64,000 nucleotides of DNA from Gigaspora rosea (GCA_003550325.1 QKWP01000869.1:88122-152121); one strand, 5' to 3'; counted from the stretch's first letter, positions 11,701-22,226 are shown. Made by a program: numbers and translations. The notes: a model not told the origin generated them from the sequence alone.

Positions 11701-14028
11701 CTATGTAATTTAAATTTATACGTAATTATTAGAGAAGTTTTATTTGATTAAAAGTTTTTGAATTATAATCAATTTATACTCACGATCTATATGTTTAATT
11801 TATATATAATTAATTAACTATATCTGATATATTAATAAATGTGTTTAATTAATGAATTAATTTTATACTTACTGCCTACTCATTTAATTTATATATAATT
11901 GTTTCAAGAAATTTAACTATAGATCATTATAAAATTTTTAATTCATAAATTAATTTTATACTTACAAGCTAATAATTTAAATTTATAAAATTAATTAGGG
12001 AAGTTTATTACAAGTTATTAAAGGTTTTTAAATTACAGTATAAATAAATTTTTTACTCACTCACTATTACGAAATATAATTGATTAAATTTTTGTTTAAT
12101 TATAGATTACAGTAAACTATATATAAGGAATAAGGGATATAACAGGTTTTAATTCAAAAATTTAGTATAAATCCATTATGTATATTAGTAAAAAAAAAAA
12201 AAACATAAAACCCATTTTTTAAAATTATTAACTGACCCTTATATCAATAGCTGAGTGTATTAAAAGTTTTAAATTATAAATTTCATACTCACGACCTATT
12301 TATTTGATTTATATATTTTATTAGAAAAGTTTAATTATATATTATTAAATGTTTTAATTTATAAATTGATTTTATACTTACCGGCTAGTAATTTAATTTT
12401 TATATTTAATTGTCGAAGTTAAATCATATATTATTAATTTAATTTATAAATTAATTTTATGCTTACTGCCTACTCATTCAATTTATATGCAATGGATTAG
12501 AGAGGTTTAATTATAAATTATTATAAAGTTTTAAATTAATGTTATACTCACAAGCTATTAGTTTAAATTATATATAATTTATTAGAGAAGTTTAACTATA
12601 ATTTATTAAAATGTTTGAATTATAAATTAATTTTGTACTCACACACTAATTCATAATTTAATATATATATCATTCAGTAATTAATAAAAGAGGTTTTATA
12701 TTGTTAAAAGTTTTAAATTATAATCAATTTTATACTCACAACCTATTTATTTAATTTATATAATTTATTAGAAAAGTTTAATTATATATTATTAAACGGT
12801 TTAATTTATAATTGATTATACTTACTGACTAGTAATTTAATTTATATTTAATTGTTTGGAAAGTTTAATTATATCGTTAAAAGTTTTAGACTATATACTG
12901 ATCTTATACTCACTGCCTACTCATTTAATTTATATATATAATTGATTATAGAAGGTTAATTATAGATTGTTATAAATTTTTAATTTATAAATTAATTTTA
13001 CACTCACATCCTAATACGTAATTTAATTCATATATAAATTATTAGGAATATTAACATAAGTTTTTAATTTATAAATTAATTTGATATTTACCACCTGGTT
13101 ATTTGGTTTATATATAATTGATTAGAAAGTTTGTTGCAGAATATTAAAAGCTTTTTTTAAGTTATACTTACAATCTAATAATTTGATTTATAATTGATTA
13201 AATAGAGAAGGTTATAAATTATTGAAGTTTTTAATTTAGAATTAATTTTATACTCACCAACTATTAATTTTAATTTACAGTACAACGGTAATTAATTAGA
13301 GAAGTTTAATTATAAATTATAGGTGCGTCTATTTCTATCATGGTAATTTGCTATTTCCACCATAAGTAAATCCATGGCCAGAATTAGAATTATAGTTGGG
13401 TAAGCTGATATTATAATGTTAGCTATTTATGTAAGTGCATTTTATAATGCAGGTCATTATGTTGTTTCACATGATATAGTTATAGACAATGCAGCAAATT
13501 TCCATGATGGAAATATAATTATTATAAGTTCTTAATTTATAAATTAATTTTATACTCACGACCTAATAATTTAATTTTTACATAAATGATTAGAGATAAT
13601 AAAAGATTTCCATTTTAACTAATTTATACCCACAACCTAGTAATTTAATTTATATATAAATTATTTAATCGTCTGTTATTCCACTTTGTAAATAATTTTA
13701 TACTCACTGACTAATAATATAATTTGTATATAATTTATTGAAATTTATTTTGTTAGAGTTGATAATAATTAATTTATATAAGTTAAAAATTAATTTATAT
13801 AAAGTTAAAAATTAATTTATATAAAGTTAAAAATTAATTTATATAAAGTTAAAAAATAATTTATATAAAGTTAAAAAATTTATATAAAGTTAAAAATTAA
13901 TTTAGCATATAATATTATGAAACTATACATTGTCGTTTATCCAAATGATTTGTAGGCATGGTAAAAACAATATTGATAATATTAAAAGTCAAGGCGATAA
14001 TAAAGAGTAAATAAAATTTTGACAACAT
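8735..14028 (-). CDS. Secreted cysteine-rich peptide gene built from forty 3-nt exons
   Basis: Predicted 75-residue secreted peptide. Exon 1 (14028-13929, 100 nt) encodes a signal peptide (MLSKFYLLFIIAL, hydrophobic to about residue 22), a short propeptide and LDKR, a Kex2-type Lys-Arg site. It ends one base into a codon at a GTATAG donor, so the intron phase is 1. Forty exons of exactly three bases follow, each between NNNTAG and GTRAGTATAAA. A terminal exon (8742-8735) supplies two codons and TAA. The joined frame has no stop. In the mature part cysteines fall at 36, 39, 41, 46, 51, 55, 65, 69 and 71, spacing C-x2-C-x-C-x4-C-x4-C-x3-C-x9-C-x3-C-x-C. Exon GC is about 43 percent; the introns are far AT-richer. 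Likely a secreted effector-like or antimicrobial-like peptide; the family is not recognised. The splicing is inferred, not observed. Confidence 0.8.
9034..9046 (-). other. Micro-exon unit that has lost its exon
   Basis: Here the minus strand reads TTATTAGTGGGTATAAAA, four bases shorter than TAG-NNN-GTGGGTATAAAA. The acceptor G and the 3-nt exon appear deleted, leaving a fused intron of about 280 nt (9244 to 8965). Alternatively TGG could be an exon with a weak GTATAAAA donor, which would keep the frame and add one residue. Confidence 0.5.
9113..9224. mobile_element. MULE-like MITE inside a micro-exon gene intron
   Basis: The 112-bp element has inverted ends (AGAAATTACTATTTTTACA and its partner AGAAATCCTATTTTAGCC) and is flanked by TAAATTAA on both sides. 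The ends resemble the TIR of the MULE at 56829-62109. Confidence 0.6.
9835..10433. mobile_element. 599-bp inverted-repeat element inside an intron
   Basis: Begins AGTGAATTGACTCGAC and ends GTCAAGTCAATTCACT, with an extra copy of the left end at 9813. The interior is rich in GATCGATC and TTGATCGATCAAG. It enlarges the intron between the exons at 10478 and 9758 to 717 nt without touching a splice site. Confidence 0.7.
10935..11116. mobile_element. TA-flanked MITE inside an intron
   Basis: AGTCAACTTCAAA-type left end and AGTTGAC right end, flanked by TA. It shares CCAAACTGCC near the left end with the element at 4201-4402. Confidence 0.6.
12110..12250. mobile_element. Probable small insertion inside an intron
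   Basis: Sequence unlike the array unit, with weakly inverted ends around ATAAGGGATATAAC and GACCCTTATATC and an internal A-run. The boundaries are approximate. Confidence 0.4.
13321..13514. mobile_element. MULE-like MITE inside an intron
   Basis: Left end has TATTTCTATCATGGTAATTT and right end AAATTTCCATGATGGAAAT, with flanks ATAAATTAT and ATAATTAT. It enlarges the intron between the exons at 13560 and 13258. Confidence 0.6.
13765..13905. repeat. Short tandem repeat in intron 1 of the micro-exon gene
   Basis: About six copies of a roughly 22-bp unit, AATTTATATAAAGTTAAAAA, between exon 1 and the first 3-nt exon. Confidence 0.85.
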
Positions 14029-14580
14029 TTTAAGGCTGAATTTTTTTTTAAGAAATGGTGAGCAGAACGCAAAATAAAAAAGAGCGAACATATTAGCAAT
14101 TTATAATTTCTTATATGCATATAATTAAATATTGTGTCAGCATTAATAATGAATTTTAAAACAATATATTGCTTTTATTGATTAGTCATATAAATTTGCT
14201 TGCAAGAAATAAATATGACCCCTAAATCATTTTTTTATGCCCGATAAGTATATAAAGTTCCCCTATATACCAGAAACGAAGTGATGTATAAAATCATGAT
14301 ACTGTACCAGGAATGGAGTGATACGTATTACGACTGCCAAGAATTTAAAATCTACATTTACTCCTGATAAAGGATAAGTACCGTATTTTTTCGTAAAAAC
14401 AATTACCTAATAATTTTTAGAATAAGTAAAATGTGGTGCAAACAAGTAGCATATCAAATAAAATATTTCCCAAATTGTTAACATCAATAAAGAAAAGAGT
14501 GCACCTAAAATACCTTGTGATGTCGAAATTTAATAAATGATATCAATGTACTGCTTTTTGATGTATCATTTCATATTAAA
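14029..14580. promoter_or_regulatory. Upstream region of the micro-exon gene
   Basis: No coding signal. The minus strand holds a T/C-rich stretch before the ATG (GTTCTGCTCACCATTTCTT) and a TTTATATAC TATA-like site near 14246-14258. Assignment as a promoter is only by position. Confidence 0.25.
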
Positions 14581-14581
14581 A

Positions 14582-14743
14582 TGATCGAGATTTTTAGATT
14601 TTCCCACATACTTGATTATACGATACACAAATTATGGTCGAGATTTTTAGATTTTCCCACATACTTGATTATACGATACACAAATTATGATCGAGATGAT
14701 TTTCCCACAATACTTGATTATACGATACACAAATTATGGAGAT
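14582..14743. repeat. 56-bp tandem repeat, three copies
   Basis: Units contain TTTTCCCACATACTTGATTA and ACGATACACAAATTATG; the third is shortened. The 60-codon ORF here simply reads through the repeat. Confidence 0.85.
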
Positions 14744-15662
14744 TGATTTCTCGTAGATTATAAGTTGCTTTTTTGAAGATCATATCAAAAAAAGTAATTT
14801 GGATTCCCTCCGTTCCGTGTGTTCAAATTTGTAATTTAGGGCACTCTCTCAATGAATTCAATAAAGAACCTGATTAGCCAGTTTGATCAGATGAGAACGC
14901 CCTTAGTGTAACAAATAAAATACAAATTTATGCGCTTCATAAAATCCGCTAACTAACCGAGGTGTAACGTTACACGATCAGGAAAATTCAAAACAAACGT
15001 TCGCTATGTCAAAAATCGCCTGTTTCTCGAAAAGCCGCATAAGAAACCACCTTTCGTATTCTAACAAAAAAAATTCCTCATCAAATTTAGTATATACTAA
15101 TGTCCTAATTTTATCGTAACATTGCCCTAACGTTAACCTAATGTTAAGGCTTTATTACTCTAAATTTTGTTTGCGCAGAATTTTTGGAGGTGTTCTTGGG
15201 GTAGTAACTGTCCGTAGATGCGTTTGTGCAATAACTGATAACGTGATCATATGACATGCTCCGGATTCATAATGCTACGCATTTTCTAATTACAAAATTT
15301 TATACTGTTCCTATAAGATGGATTATTGGTTTTTGAGAAATCTAAAAACCACAATCACTCCTTATCGAGACAAATATAACTACAAAATCAAATATTTCCT
15401 AAATTATTAACACCAATAAACTGTGTAAATAAATACTTTATTGAAGTCGATTAATTTAAGAAATGAAATGATCTCAATGAATTACCTGATTATACATTAT
15501 ATTAACACTGCAGAGATTATAATTTTTAATTACTGTACGTATCTAAAAAAAGTCTAATGTAACGTATAATCAAGTAGCACATTGGACATTATTAAGGTAT
15601 TTGGGTAAACAGATATTTAGGAAATATTTATCATATCGACCAATTTGGTTTGACCTAATGAA
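14744..15662. other. Decayed repeats, no gene
   Basis: 14957-15190 matches the GGTGTAATGT MITE family (AAAACAAACGTTCG, AACCACCTTTCGTATTC, CTAACAAAAAAAATTCC). 15370-15500 is a diverged direct copy of 14450-14570 (AATATTTCC-AAATT-TTAACA-CAATAAA). Confidence 0.45.
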
Positions 15663-16747
15663 TGGCGCCATAATTCAAACTGCAAGATGTAATAATGTAA
15701 TAATTATTTATTACAAAAAGTAGTAATTGTAATAATATTTATTACATGTAATAAATCTTATTACATGTAATAAGTAATAATTATTATTACAAGTAATATT
15801 ATTTTTACAAGTAATAATTATTTTTACACGTAATAATTATTATTACAAGTAATAAGTTTTATTATATAATTATTATTATTATATTATATAATTATAATAT
15901 AGTAATAAACCAAGATAAAGCTATAGTATTTATTTAAATATATAAAAAAATAATTTAATAAATATAATTAATTTAAAAGTATATTATATAAATAAAACAA
16001 GTAAAGCTAATATATTATAATCAATAACTTATTTTTTAAATTAAAATTAAAAATTTAAAGAAATTAATTATATTTAATAAAATATATTATTATATAATAA
16101 AATATATTAATATATAGATACAAGTTTACTAAAATGCATCTATGGTGTTGACCATTTTAAGTACTATTTCTCATGTACTAAGTAAATAGGATTGGGTACT
16201 CTAAATAAAATTGATCAGAATCTCTAAAAACCTTATAAAAACTGAAATTGGAACCTTATATATAATTTACATTATAGTATATATAACTTCTCTTTATTCT
16301 AAAAATGCAACCTAACACTAATTTTATTAGTAAAAATTATATATGATATTCAACACTATAGATGCATTTTATAATTATTGTATAGACAATATTATTACAT
16401 ATAATAAATAACATTATATATATATAATAATAATATTATATATAATAATATTATTACATGAAATAATATTATTACATGTAATAATATTATTACATGAAAT
16501 AATTTTATTACATGTAGTAATATTATTACATGTAATAATATTTATTATATTATTACATGTAATAAATAATATTACATATAATAAATAATATTACATATAA
16601 TAATATTATATATAATAATATTATTACATGTAATAATATTATTACATTATTACATGTAATAAATATTATTACAATTAAGGTTTTAAAAAACCCATGTAAT
16701 AATATATGTAATAATATAATTGTAATAATTAGCTAATTATGGCGCCA
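15663..16747. mobile_element. Large palindromic element with TGGCGCCA ends
   Basis: Both ends carry TGGCGCCATAATT in inverted orientation. The interior is filled with TTACATGTAATAA-type palindromic repeats. A related copy lies at 58211-59204 (shared GTAATAATGTAATAATTATT and CAATTAAGGTTTTAAAAAA). No coding capacity. Confidence 0.65.
16131..16370. mobile_element. MITE nested in the TGGCGCCA element
   Basis: Inverted ends AAAATGCATCTATGGTGTTG and its partner ending GATGCATTTT; 240 bp. Confidence 0.6.
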
Positions 16748-17090
16748 TACTTTAGTTTGACCCCAAATTAGCCAATCATGAATGAGAATTATTTGTCGTT
16801 AAAATTTATTACAAAGTGAGTTTTTACAAAAACAGCCTTTTAATTCATAATTAAGTGTATAGAATATAGAATATTGCAATATCTACATGTTTAACTATTA
16901 GCTGAAAGTAAGTTAAAAAGGCTGTTTGCCTGATAAATTGCTTCCGAATTCACCCTTACCCATTATACAACCTATCAAACAATGACAAACCGATCATTCA
17001 CTACCCGAAAATATCCGAACCTTCAACAACTAGTAATAGTGCTTTCTTTTTAAGGCTTAACGTAGCTGGTTTTTAGTGTTTTATTGCTTA

Positions 17091-17322
17091 GGCGAGACCA
17101 ACTGGATTCGGTGTTTTACATTACCCCCCCCCCCCCCCCTCCTCAGTCCCCACCTCTCCCTCATAATAAAAAAAATTTAGATACATAGGGCTACGGGGAT
17201 ATTTCGGAAAATTTTTACAGTCGCGGAACAATTCGGAATAAATTTTTTTAAAATTTTACTATGTGAACCACCCTCCCCCCTCTGGGGGGTAATGTAAAAT
17301 ACCGAATCCAGCTGGTCTCGCC
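17091..17322. mobile_element. Harbinger-like MITE with poly-C tract
   Basis: The 232-bp element has about 40-bp inverted ends (GGCGAGACCAACTGGATTCG on the left) and TTA duplications at 17088-17090 and 17323-17325. It contains a run of about 16 C at about 17126. It lies about 110 bp upstream of a TATA-like box of the next gene. Confidence 0.8.
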
Positions 17323-17432
17323 TTATTTGTCTTATTTAGAGTCTAAAAAATTTTATTGAATGTTTGATATAAATATTTGCTTGGATTCTATTGATTAAAC
17401 CCCAAATATTGCAGTGGAAATTGCGTATTGCG

Positions 17433-17440
17433 TATAAATA
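17433..17440 (+). promoter_or_regulatory. Possible TATA box for the 464-aa gene
   Basis: TATAAATA about 360 bp before the start codon. A second candidate, TATATAAA, lies near 17556. A TATA this far upstream implies a long 5' leader. Confidence 0.3.
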
Positions 17441-17797
17441 GTATAAAAAAGGGAATAACCTTATCCGTGAATTATTAGTGGTGCGCGCCTAAGATTGTGT
17501 TTTCTTGAGGTTTTAAAAGGAAACACGACCAATATAAATGCGGGTCCTTTTCATGTATATAAATCATTTGAGTTCGTCTGTTAAATTTTTTTTTAAGAAG
17601 TTTCGAATAATGCTTTCATTTATAAATAAAGACAACTAAGAGAAATCTTATTTTATATCTTTTTGCATCCCTGCCAAGTGCTCGTATCTGTATTATCACC
17701 ACACCTTGTATTACTACTTATATTATCGTTTTACTTACCTATTTTCTTATATCGCCTTTCATAGCCGAGTGTTCCCTTTGATAATTATTCAATTATC

Positions 17798-19192
17798 ATG
17801 GCAGATAATATTCTTGAAATTCAAAGAGTTTATGATATCCCTCCGGATATTCGAAAACAATACGATAAGTCGGAGTTAACTGATCATTTCAAAAAATTAA
17901 CAAAGCCTAATAAAGAAAATCAAGATTTGATTAATCAACAATCCACGAGCATCATCAAATATGCAAAAATAATTGCATGTCAGGTTTTAAATCACGTTGC
18001 TCATTTTGATCAAATTCACAAATTATATTTATGCTATTTAATGAAGAGTTTAAGCGGACCATCTCCTGAAGAACGTAGAATGAATGAAATTGAAAAATAC
18101 TTAAATGATATCAAAAAAGATTTAAAGGATATAAAAGGAATAATTTTCTCTTTAGAAGAAAATATGAAAGATATCAAGATGGGTAGTTATATTCACGATT
18201 ATAATGTTTTTATAAATTACTTGGAAATAGAACAACATTTCAATAAAGACCGGTATACTACACATGCCAGTAATCTTGGTGCCTTACTTGACCAAAAACC
18301 AACAACTCGAGAACAAATGCAAATTTACCTCAGCACAATACCTCTATACGTTTCCCTTTTTCTAAGTATAAATCCCGAAGGCACCAAAGCTATTTGTGAC
18401 AGACTTGATAGAATTTGCGCTACACTTAAGAATTGTGTAAATTATAAATGCGACTATAATATTCCAGGTGAATATATATTTCCACAATGGGAAAGTAAAA
18501 GCTTTAATACTCGCCAACCAGATGTAATTGAATGCTTTAGTCTATTGGCCAATCGTTTGAAATCCTCAATCGTTCAAAAATTCGAGTTTGAACCAGATGA
18601 CACCCTAGGATATATTAACAATGAAAATACATCTGATCCTGAAATATTTTCATATGTATGTAATAAATTGGGTTTATTAAAACCCGGAATTTATGAATTA
18701 AATGAATTAAATGATCCTAAAACTGTCAATTCTGAAAATGTCGTGCGTGCAAAAATCGAATATCGAGAGGATATTGACTATGCTGATTTAATTGTTGAAC
18801 AAGACTGGATAAAAACAGCAAATCTCAAAAATGAGAAACATAGAATGGGTTTGATAACAAGAATGAAGGCAATGGCAAACAGTTTTAGTAAAAAAAGATT
18901 TACACATCAATCTAAGGACGGAAAGGTTGTCTTTTATATTAACGATGGCGAATACGAAATAATTCCAGTAAAACATACAAATTCATTTTCTCCCTTTGTT
19001 GACCAAACAGTCAAAATACTTTTCCAGCATTATAAATCTTTCTTAAGTAAAGAGACAAATATGATCCCTAATTCTAATTCTAAACGAAAGTTGATAATTC
19101 TTAAAAAAACCGTAACATTGCAAGATAAATTCGATAGTTTTAAGAAATGTACATCTAATACAGAGTTTGAAAATATTGAAGTAGAAGAATAG
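17798..19192 (+). CDS. Intact 464-aa orphan protein
   Basis: Single-exon ORF from ATG (context ATCATGG) to TAG; the only long intact ORF in the window. The N-terminus is polar (MADNILEIQRVYDIPPDIRK). A helical segment at about residues 90-128 with Ile/Leu/Lys spacing (EIEKYLNDIKKDLKDIKGII) looks like a coiled coil. The central part holds several cysteines (ICDRLDRICATLKNCVNYKC). The C-terminus is lysine-rich (KRKLIILKKT) and ends acidic. There is no signal peptide, membrane span or domain I recognise. Codon use and a GC content above the flanks support real coding. Neighbours are only repeats, so context gives no function. It could be a lineage-specific host gene or a domesticated transposon protein. 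Confidence 0.8.
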   Translation: MADNILEIQRVYDIPPDIRKQYDKSELTDHFKKLTKPNKENQDLINQQSTSIIKYAKIIACQVLNHVAHFDQIHKLYLCYLMKSLSGPSPEERRMNEIEKYLNDIKKDLKDIKGIIFSLEENMKDIKMGSYIHDYNVFINYLEIEQHFNKDRYTTHASNLGALLDQKPTTREQMQIYLSTIPLYVSLFLSINPEGTKAICDRLDRICATLKNCVNYKCDYNIPGEYIFPQWESKSFNTRQPDVIECFSLLANRLKSSIVQKFEFEPDDTLGYINNENTSDPEIFSYVCNKLGLLKPGIYELNELNDPKTVNSENVVRAKIEYREDIDYADLIVEQDWIKTANLKNEKHRMGLITRMKAMANSFSKKRFTHQSKDGKVVFYINDGEYEIIPVKHTNSFSPFVDQTVKILFQHYKSFLSKETNMIPNSNSKRKLIILKKTVTLQDKFDSFKKCTSNTEFENIEVEE

Positions 19193-19821
19193 TTCTTATT
19201 CGTTTTGCATAATTTTAAAATTTATTATTAATCTACTGTATATTTATTACCTTCAAGTTTTTGATTGGCTACTTATAACCATTAGTGTTATACAAACAGT
19301 CTACCACGTATATTATAGTGTTATGCAATATAAACATATCTTAAATAGTGTAGCAACAAAGTTTATCTTTAATAACGATTTAAATTATTTAAAGCAATTG
19401 TATTTTATTTTTATATTTTTATAAAAAAATTTAAATTTTTTTTATAAAATATAAAATAAAGAAATATATTAATAAAAAATTATCTAATTTATATAAAAAT
19501 TTCAAATAAATATAATTTGTTCTTTAAACAACTTTTACTATTAAATGAAGTTAGTCTAGTTAGTAAAATTTTGTCTTTTCTATATATTAATAACTATATA
19601 TAATTATATAAAGGGTGTTATGGTCGATAGTCTTAAAACGCCATTTCAAAATTTCAAAATAAGGTACTTCAAAAAAAGGTTTTATGGCGACCCGCGACCC
19701 CATTATCGACCAATAAAAATAGATCACGTGAGTCATGTGATCGATTGATCAAAACATGCGATTTTTTATTGGTCGATTATATTACTTAATAAAATTTTAC
19801 AAAGTAATATATTTTTTATTA

Positions 19822-19823
<2 letters not shown>
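19193..19823. other. AT-rich intergenic region
   Basis: Nothing supported beyond a GC-richer patch at about 19620-19760 containing ATCACGTGAGTCATGTGATC, possibly the remains of a MITE. Confidence 0.4.

Positions 19824-19899
<76 letters not shown>
19824..19899. repeat. Two adjoining poly-A runs
   Basis: About 37 A, then TT, then about 37 A. The length may be collapsed or inflated by assembly. The poly-lysine ORF over it is not a gene. Confidence 0.85.
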
Positions 19900-19901
<2 letters not shown>

Positions 19902-19929
19902 ACAAAACATATTACAAGAAATACTGCAA

Positions 19930-22226
19930 AAATGCCTTAAAGACACACTATACAAACACTACACAAACACTATACAAACGTCATAGAGACACCACTGCAC
20001 AAATGCCATAGAGATACTACAAATGCCATAGAGACACTACACAACCACTATAAAGACACTATACAACTGCTGTAGAGACACTATACAACTGCCATAGAGA
20101 CACTACACAACTGCTAAAGAAACACCATACAACCACCATAAAGACACCACACAACCATCATAGAGACACCATATAATCAACATAGAAACACTATACAACT
20201 ACTACAGAGACACAATACAACTGCCATAGAGACACCACACATACATATAAAAATACTACACAACTACTATAGAGACACCATACAACTGCCATAGAGATGC
20301 TATACAAATATGTAGAAACACCATACAACTGCTATAGAGACACCACACAACTACTATAAAGACACTATACAACTGCTATAGAGATACTATACAACTGCCA
20401 AAGAGACACTATACAACTGCTATAGAGACACTATACAACTACAGTAAAGACACTACACAACTGCCGTAGAGACACATACAACTGCCGTAGAGACACCATA
20501 CAACTGCCAAAGAGACACCATACAAAACTATACAACTGCCAAAGAACTACCATAGAGATACTACACAACTGCTATAAAGATACCACACAACTATAGAGAT
20601 ACCACTTGCACTACACAATCAATGTAGAGACACCACACAATTGACATAGAAATACACACAACTGCCATAGAGACACTGCACAACTACTGTAGAGATACCA
20701 TACAATCACCATATAAACATTATACAACTGCCAAAGATTCACTATACAACCACTGTAGAGACACTATACAACTGCTGTAAAGACACTATACAACATAGAG
20801 AAGCCACATAATTGACATAGAGATACCACCGTAGAGACACTATAAGCACTGTAAAAACACTATACAACTGCTATAGAGATACTATACAACTGCTATAGAC
20901 ACTATACAACCGCTATAGAGATAAACACTATTAGAGATGTGCCTTATGCATTATGCATGCTGCATTATGCAATGCATAATGTTGCATCATGTAATGCAAA
21001 ACTTGTAAAATTTAAAAATGCACATAGAGATTAATATATAATTTTGATTCAATTAAAATTATGTAATTTGCTTTTATTCTAACAATATTTTTTTTAAATT
21101 AGAACTTATAAATTATACATATTTCTTTTCAATTTGCTACAATAGTTTTTAGCAAACAAATTTCTTGACCCAACTTCCACTACTATATAATGTGGTCTTC
21201 TGATTTTGCTATTTTATAGTTAATAGCTAGCCTAATTAAGGCAAAAAGAAACCACTAGGTAATAATTATAATAATATCTAAAGCAATTTCATTTGTGATT
21301 TTCTGAGTATATATTATTTGGTTTAGTTCAATTTAATCATAATATTGTAGAATTTGCAACTATAATTCCAACACAAAAAGTGTATCATGATAGCAAGTTT
21401 ATAGCAAAACTTTCATAATAAATTATAATGATTATGATTCCAATACAACTTCAACCACATATGTATCATCATAGTTGTTTGCAATTTTTTGTAACAAATT
21501 TTTTACAATAAGTTATGATAGAATAATATAATGTATAAAGTAAGCTACTGCATTAGTAATACAATCTAACTTAACTACTTTTGAACTTTCTAATAATTAG
21601 TCCTTGCTGATTTTATTAATTTGAAAGTGTGCTAATTAGTTATTTACTATTATTATATGCATTAGTGTTATTCTTAATTAAAAACTAAGAAAGTAATTAT
21701 ATTATATAAAGATGCAGAATTGCATAATACATCATGCTGCATAATGTTACATTATGCAATGCAAAGACAAAAAAACCTGCATTCGCACATCTCTAAACAC
21801 TATACAACCACTGTATAAACACTATACAACCACTATAGAATACTACACAACTCGTAAAAAACTATACAACTGCCGTAGAGACATTACAACCACCACAGAA
21901 TCAATGTAGAGACACTACAATCATGCTGTAGAGACACTATACACGCTATAAAAATACAATACAACTACTATAGACACTATATACTGCTATAAAAATACAT
22001 ACAAATGTGTAAAAACACTATACAACTGCCATAAAAACACTATAAATTGCCATAGAAACACTATACAACCACTATAGAACATTACACAACTGCTATAAAA
22101 AGGCCATACAACTGCTATAGAGATATACAACTGCTATAAACCACTAAATTGATGTAGAGACACCACAATTGCGCTGTAAAGACACTACAAATGCTGTAGA
22201 AACACATAGACAACTGCTATAAAGAT
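19930..22226. repeat. 21-bp minisatellite split by a hAT-like element
   Basis: Degenerate tandem copies of about ATAGAGACACTATACAACTGC at 19930-20931 and 21796-22226, roughly 60-70 units. The interruption at 20932-21795 is a precise insertion, so the two blocks were once continuous. Confidence 0.85.
20932..21795. mobile_element. hAT-like non-autonomous element
   Basis: The 864-bp element has inverted ends TAGAGATGTGC and GCACATCTCTA and a perfect 8-bp duplication AACACTAT (20924-20931, 21796-21803). The subterminal regions carry many ATGCATAATG / TGCATTATGC motifs, like hAT transposase-binding repeats. No ORF. Confidence 0.8.

Larger units (their letters stand above)
8744..13928 (-). repeat. 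Tandem array of intron-plus-3-nt-exon units
   Basis: Units of about 70-100 bp. On the minus strand the intron reads GTRAGTATAAAATTAATT, then AAACTTCTCTAATTAATT (CTAAT branch-site-like), then NNNTAG. First base of each 3-nt exon on the plus strand: 13708, 13634, 13560, 13258, 13172, 13092, 13008, 12914, 12826, 12740, 12643, 12552, 12467, 12382, 12293, 12061, 11966, 11873, 11784, 11698, 11612, 11518, 11429, 11350, 11230, 11141, 10863, 10770, 10672, 10573, 10478, 9758, 9670, 9577, 9491, 9422, 9330, 9245, 8962, 8858. Donor variants are GTAAGT, GTGAGT, GTGGGT and GTAAAT. The acceptor is TAG in all but one (CAG next to 13092). Confidence 0.85.

Noticed and set aside
8744-13928. The array taken as plain AT-rich satellite DNA
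   Set aside because: A satellite would not keep exactly three variable bases between a TAG and a GTRAGT in some 40 units, nor join to a signal-peptide exon in the right phase with no stop.
8744-13928. CRISPR-like array of regular repeats
   Set aside because: The genome is eukaryotic, the repeats are diverged, the variable part is 3 nt and there are no cas genes.
14581-14763. 60-codon ORF
   Set aside because: It translates a 56-bp tandem repeat.
19756-19986. Poly-lysine ORF
   Set aside because: It is a read-through of the poly-A tract.
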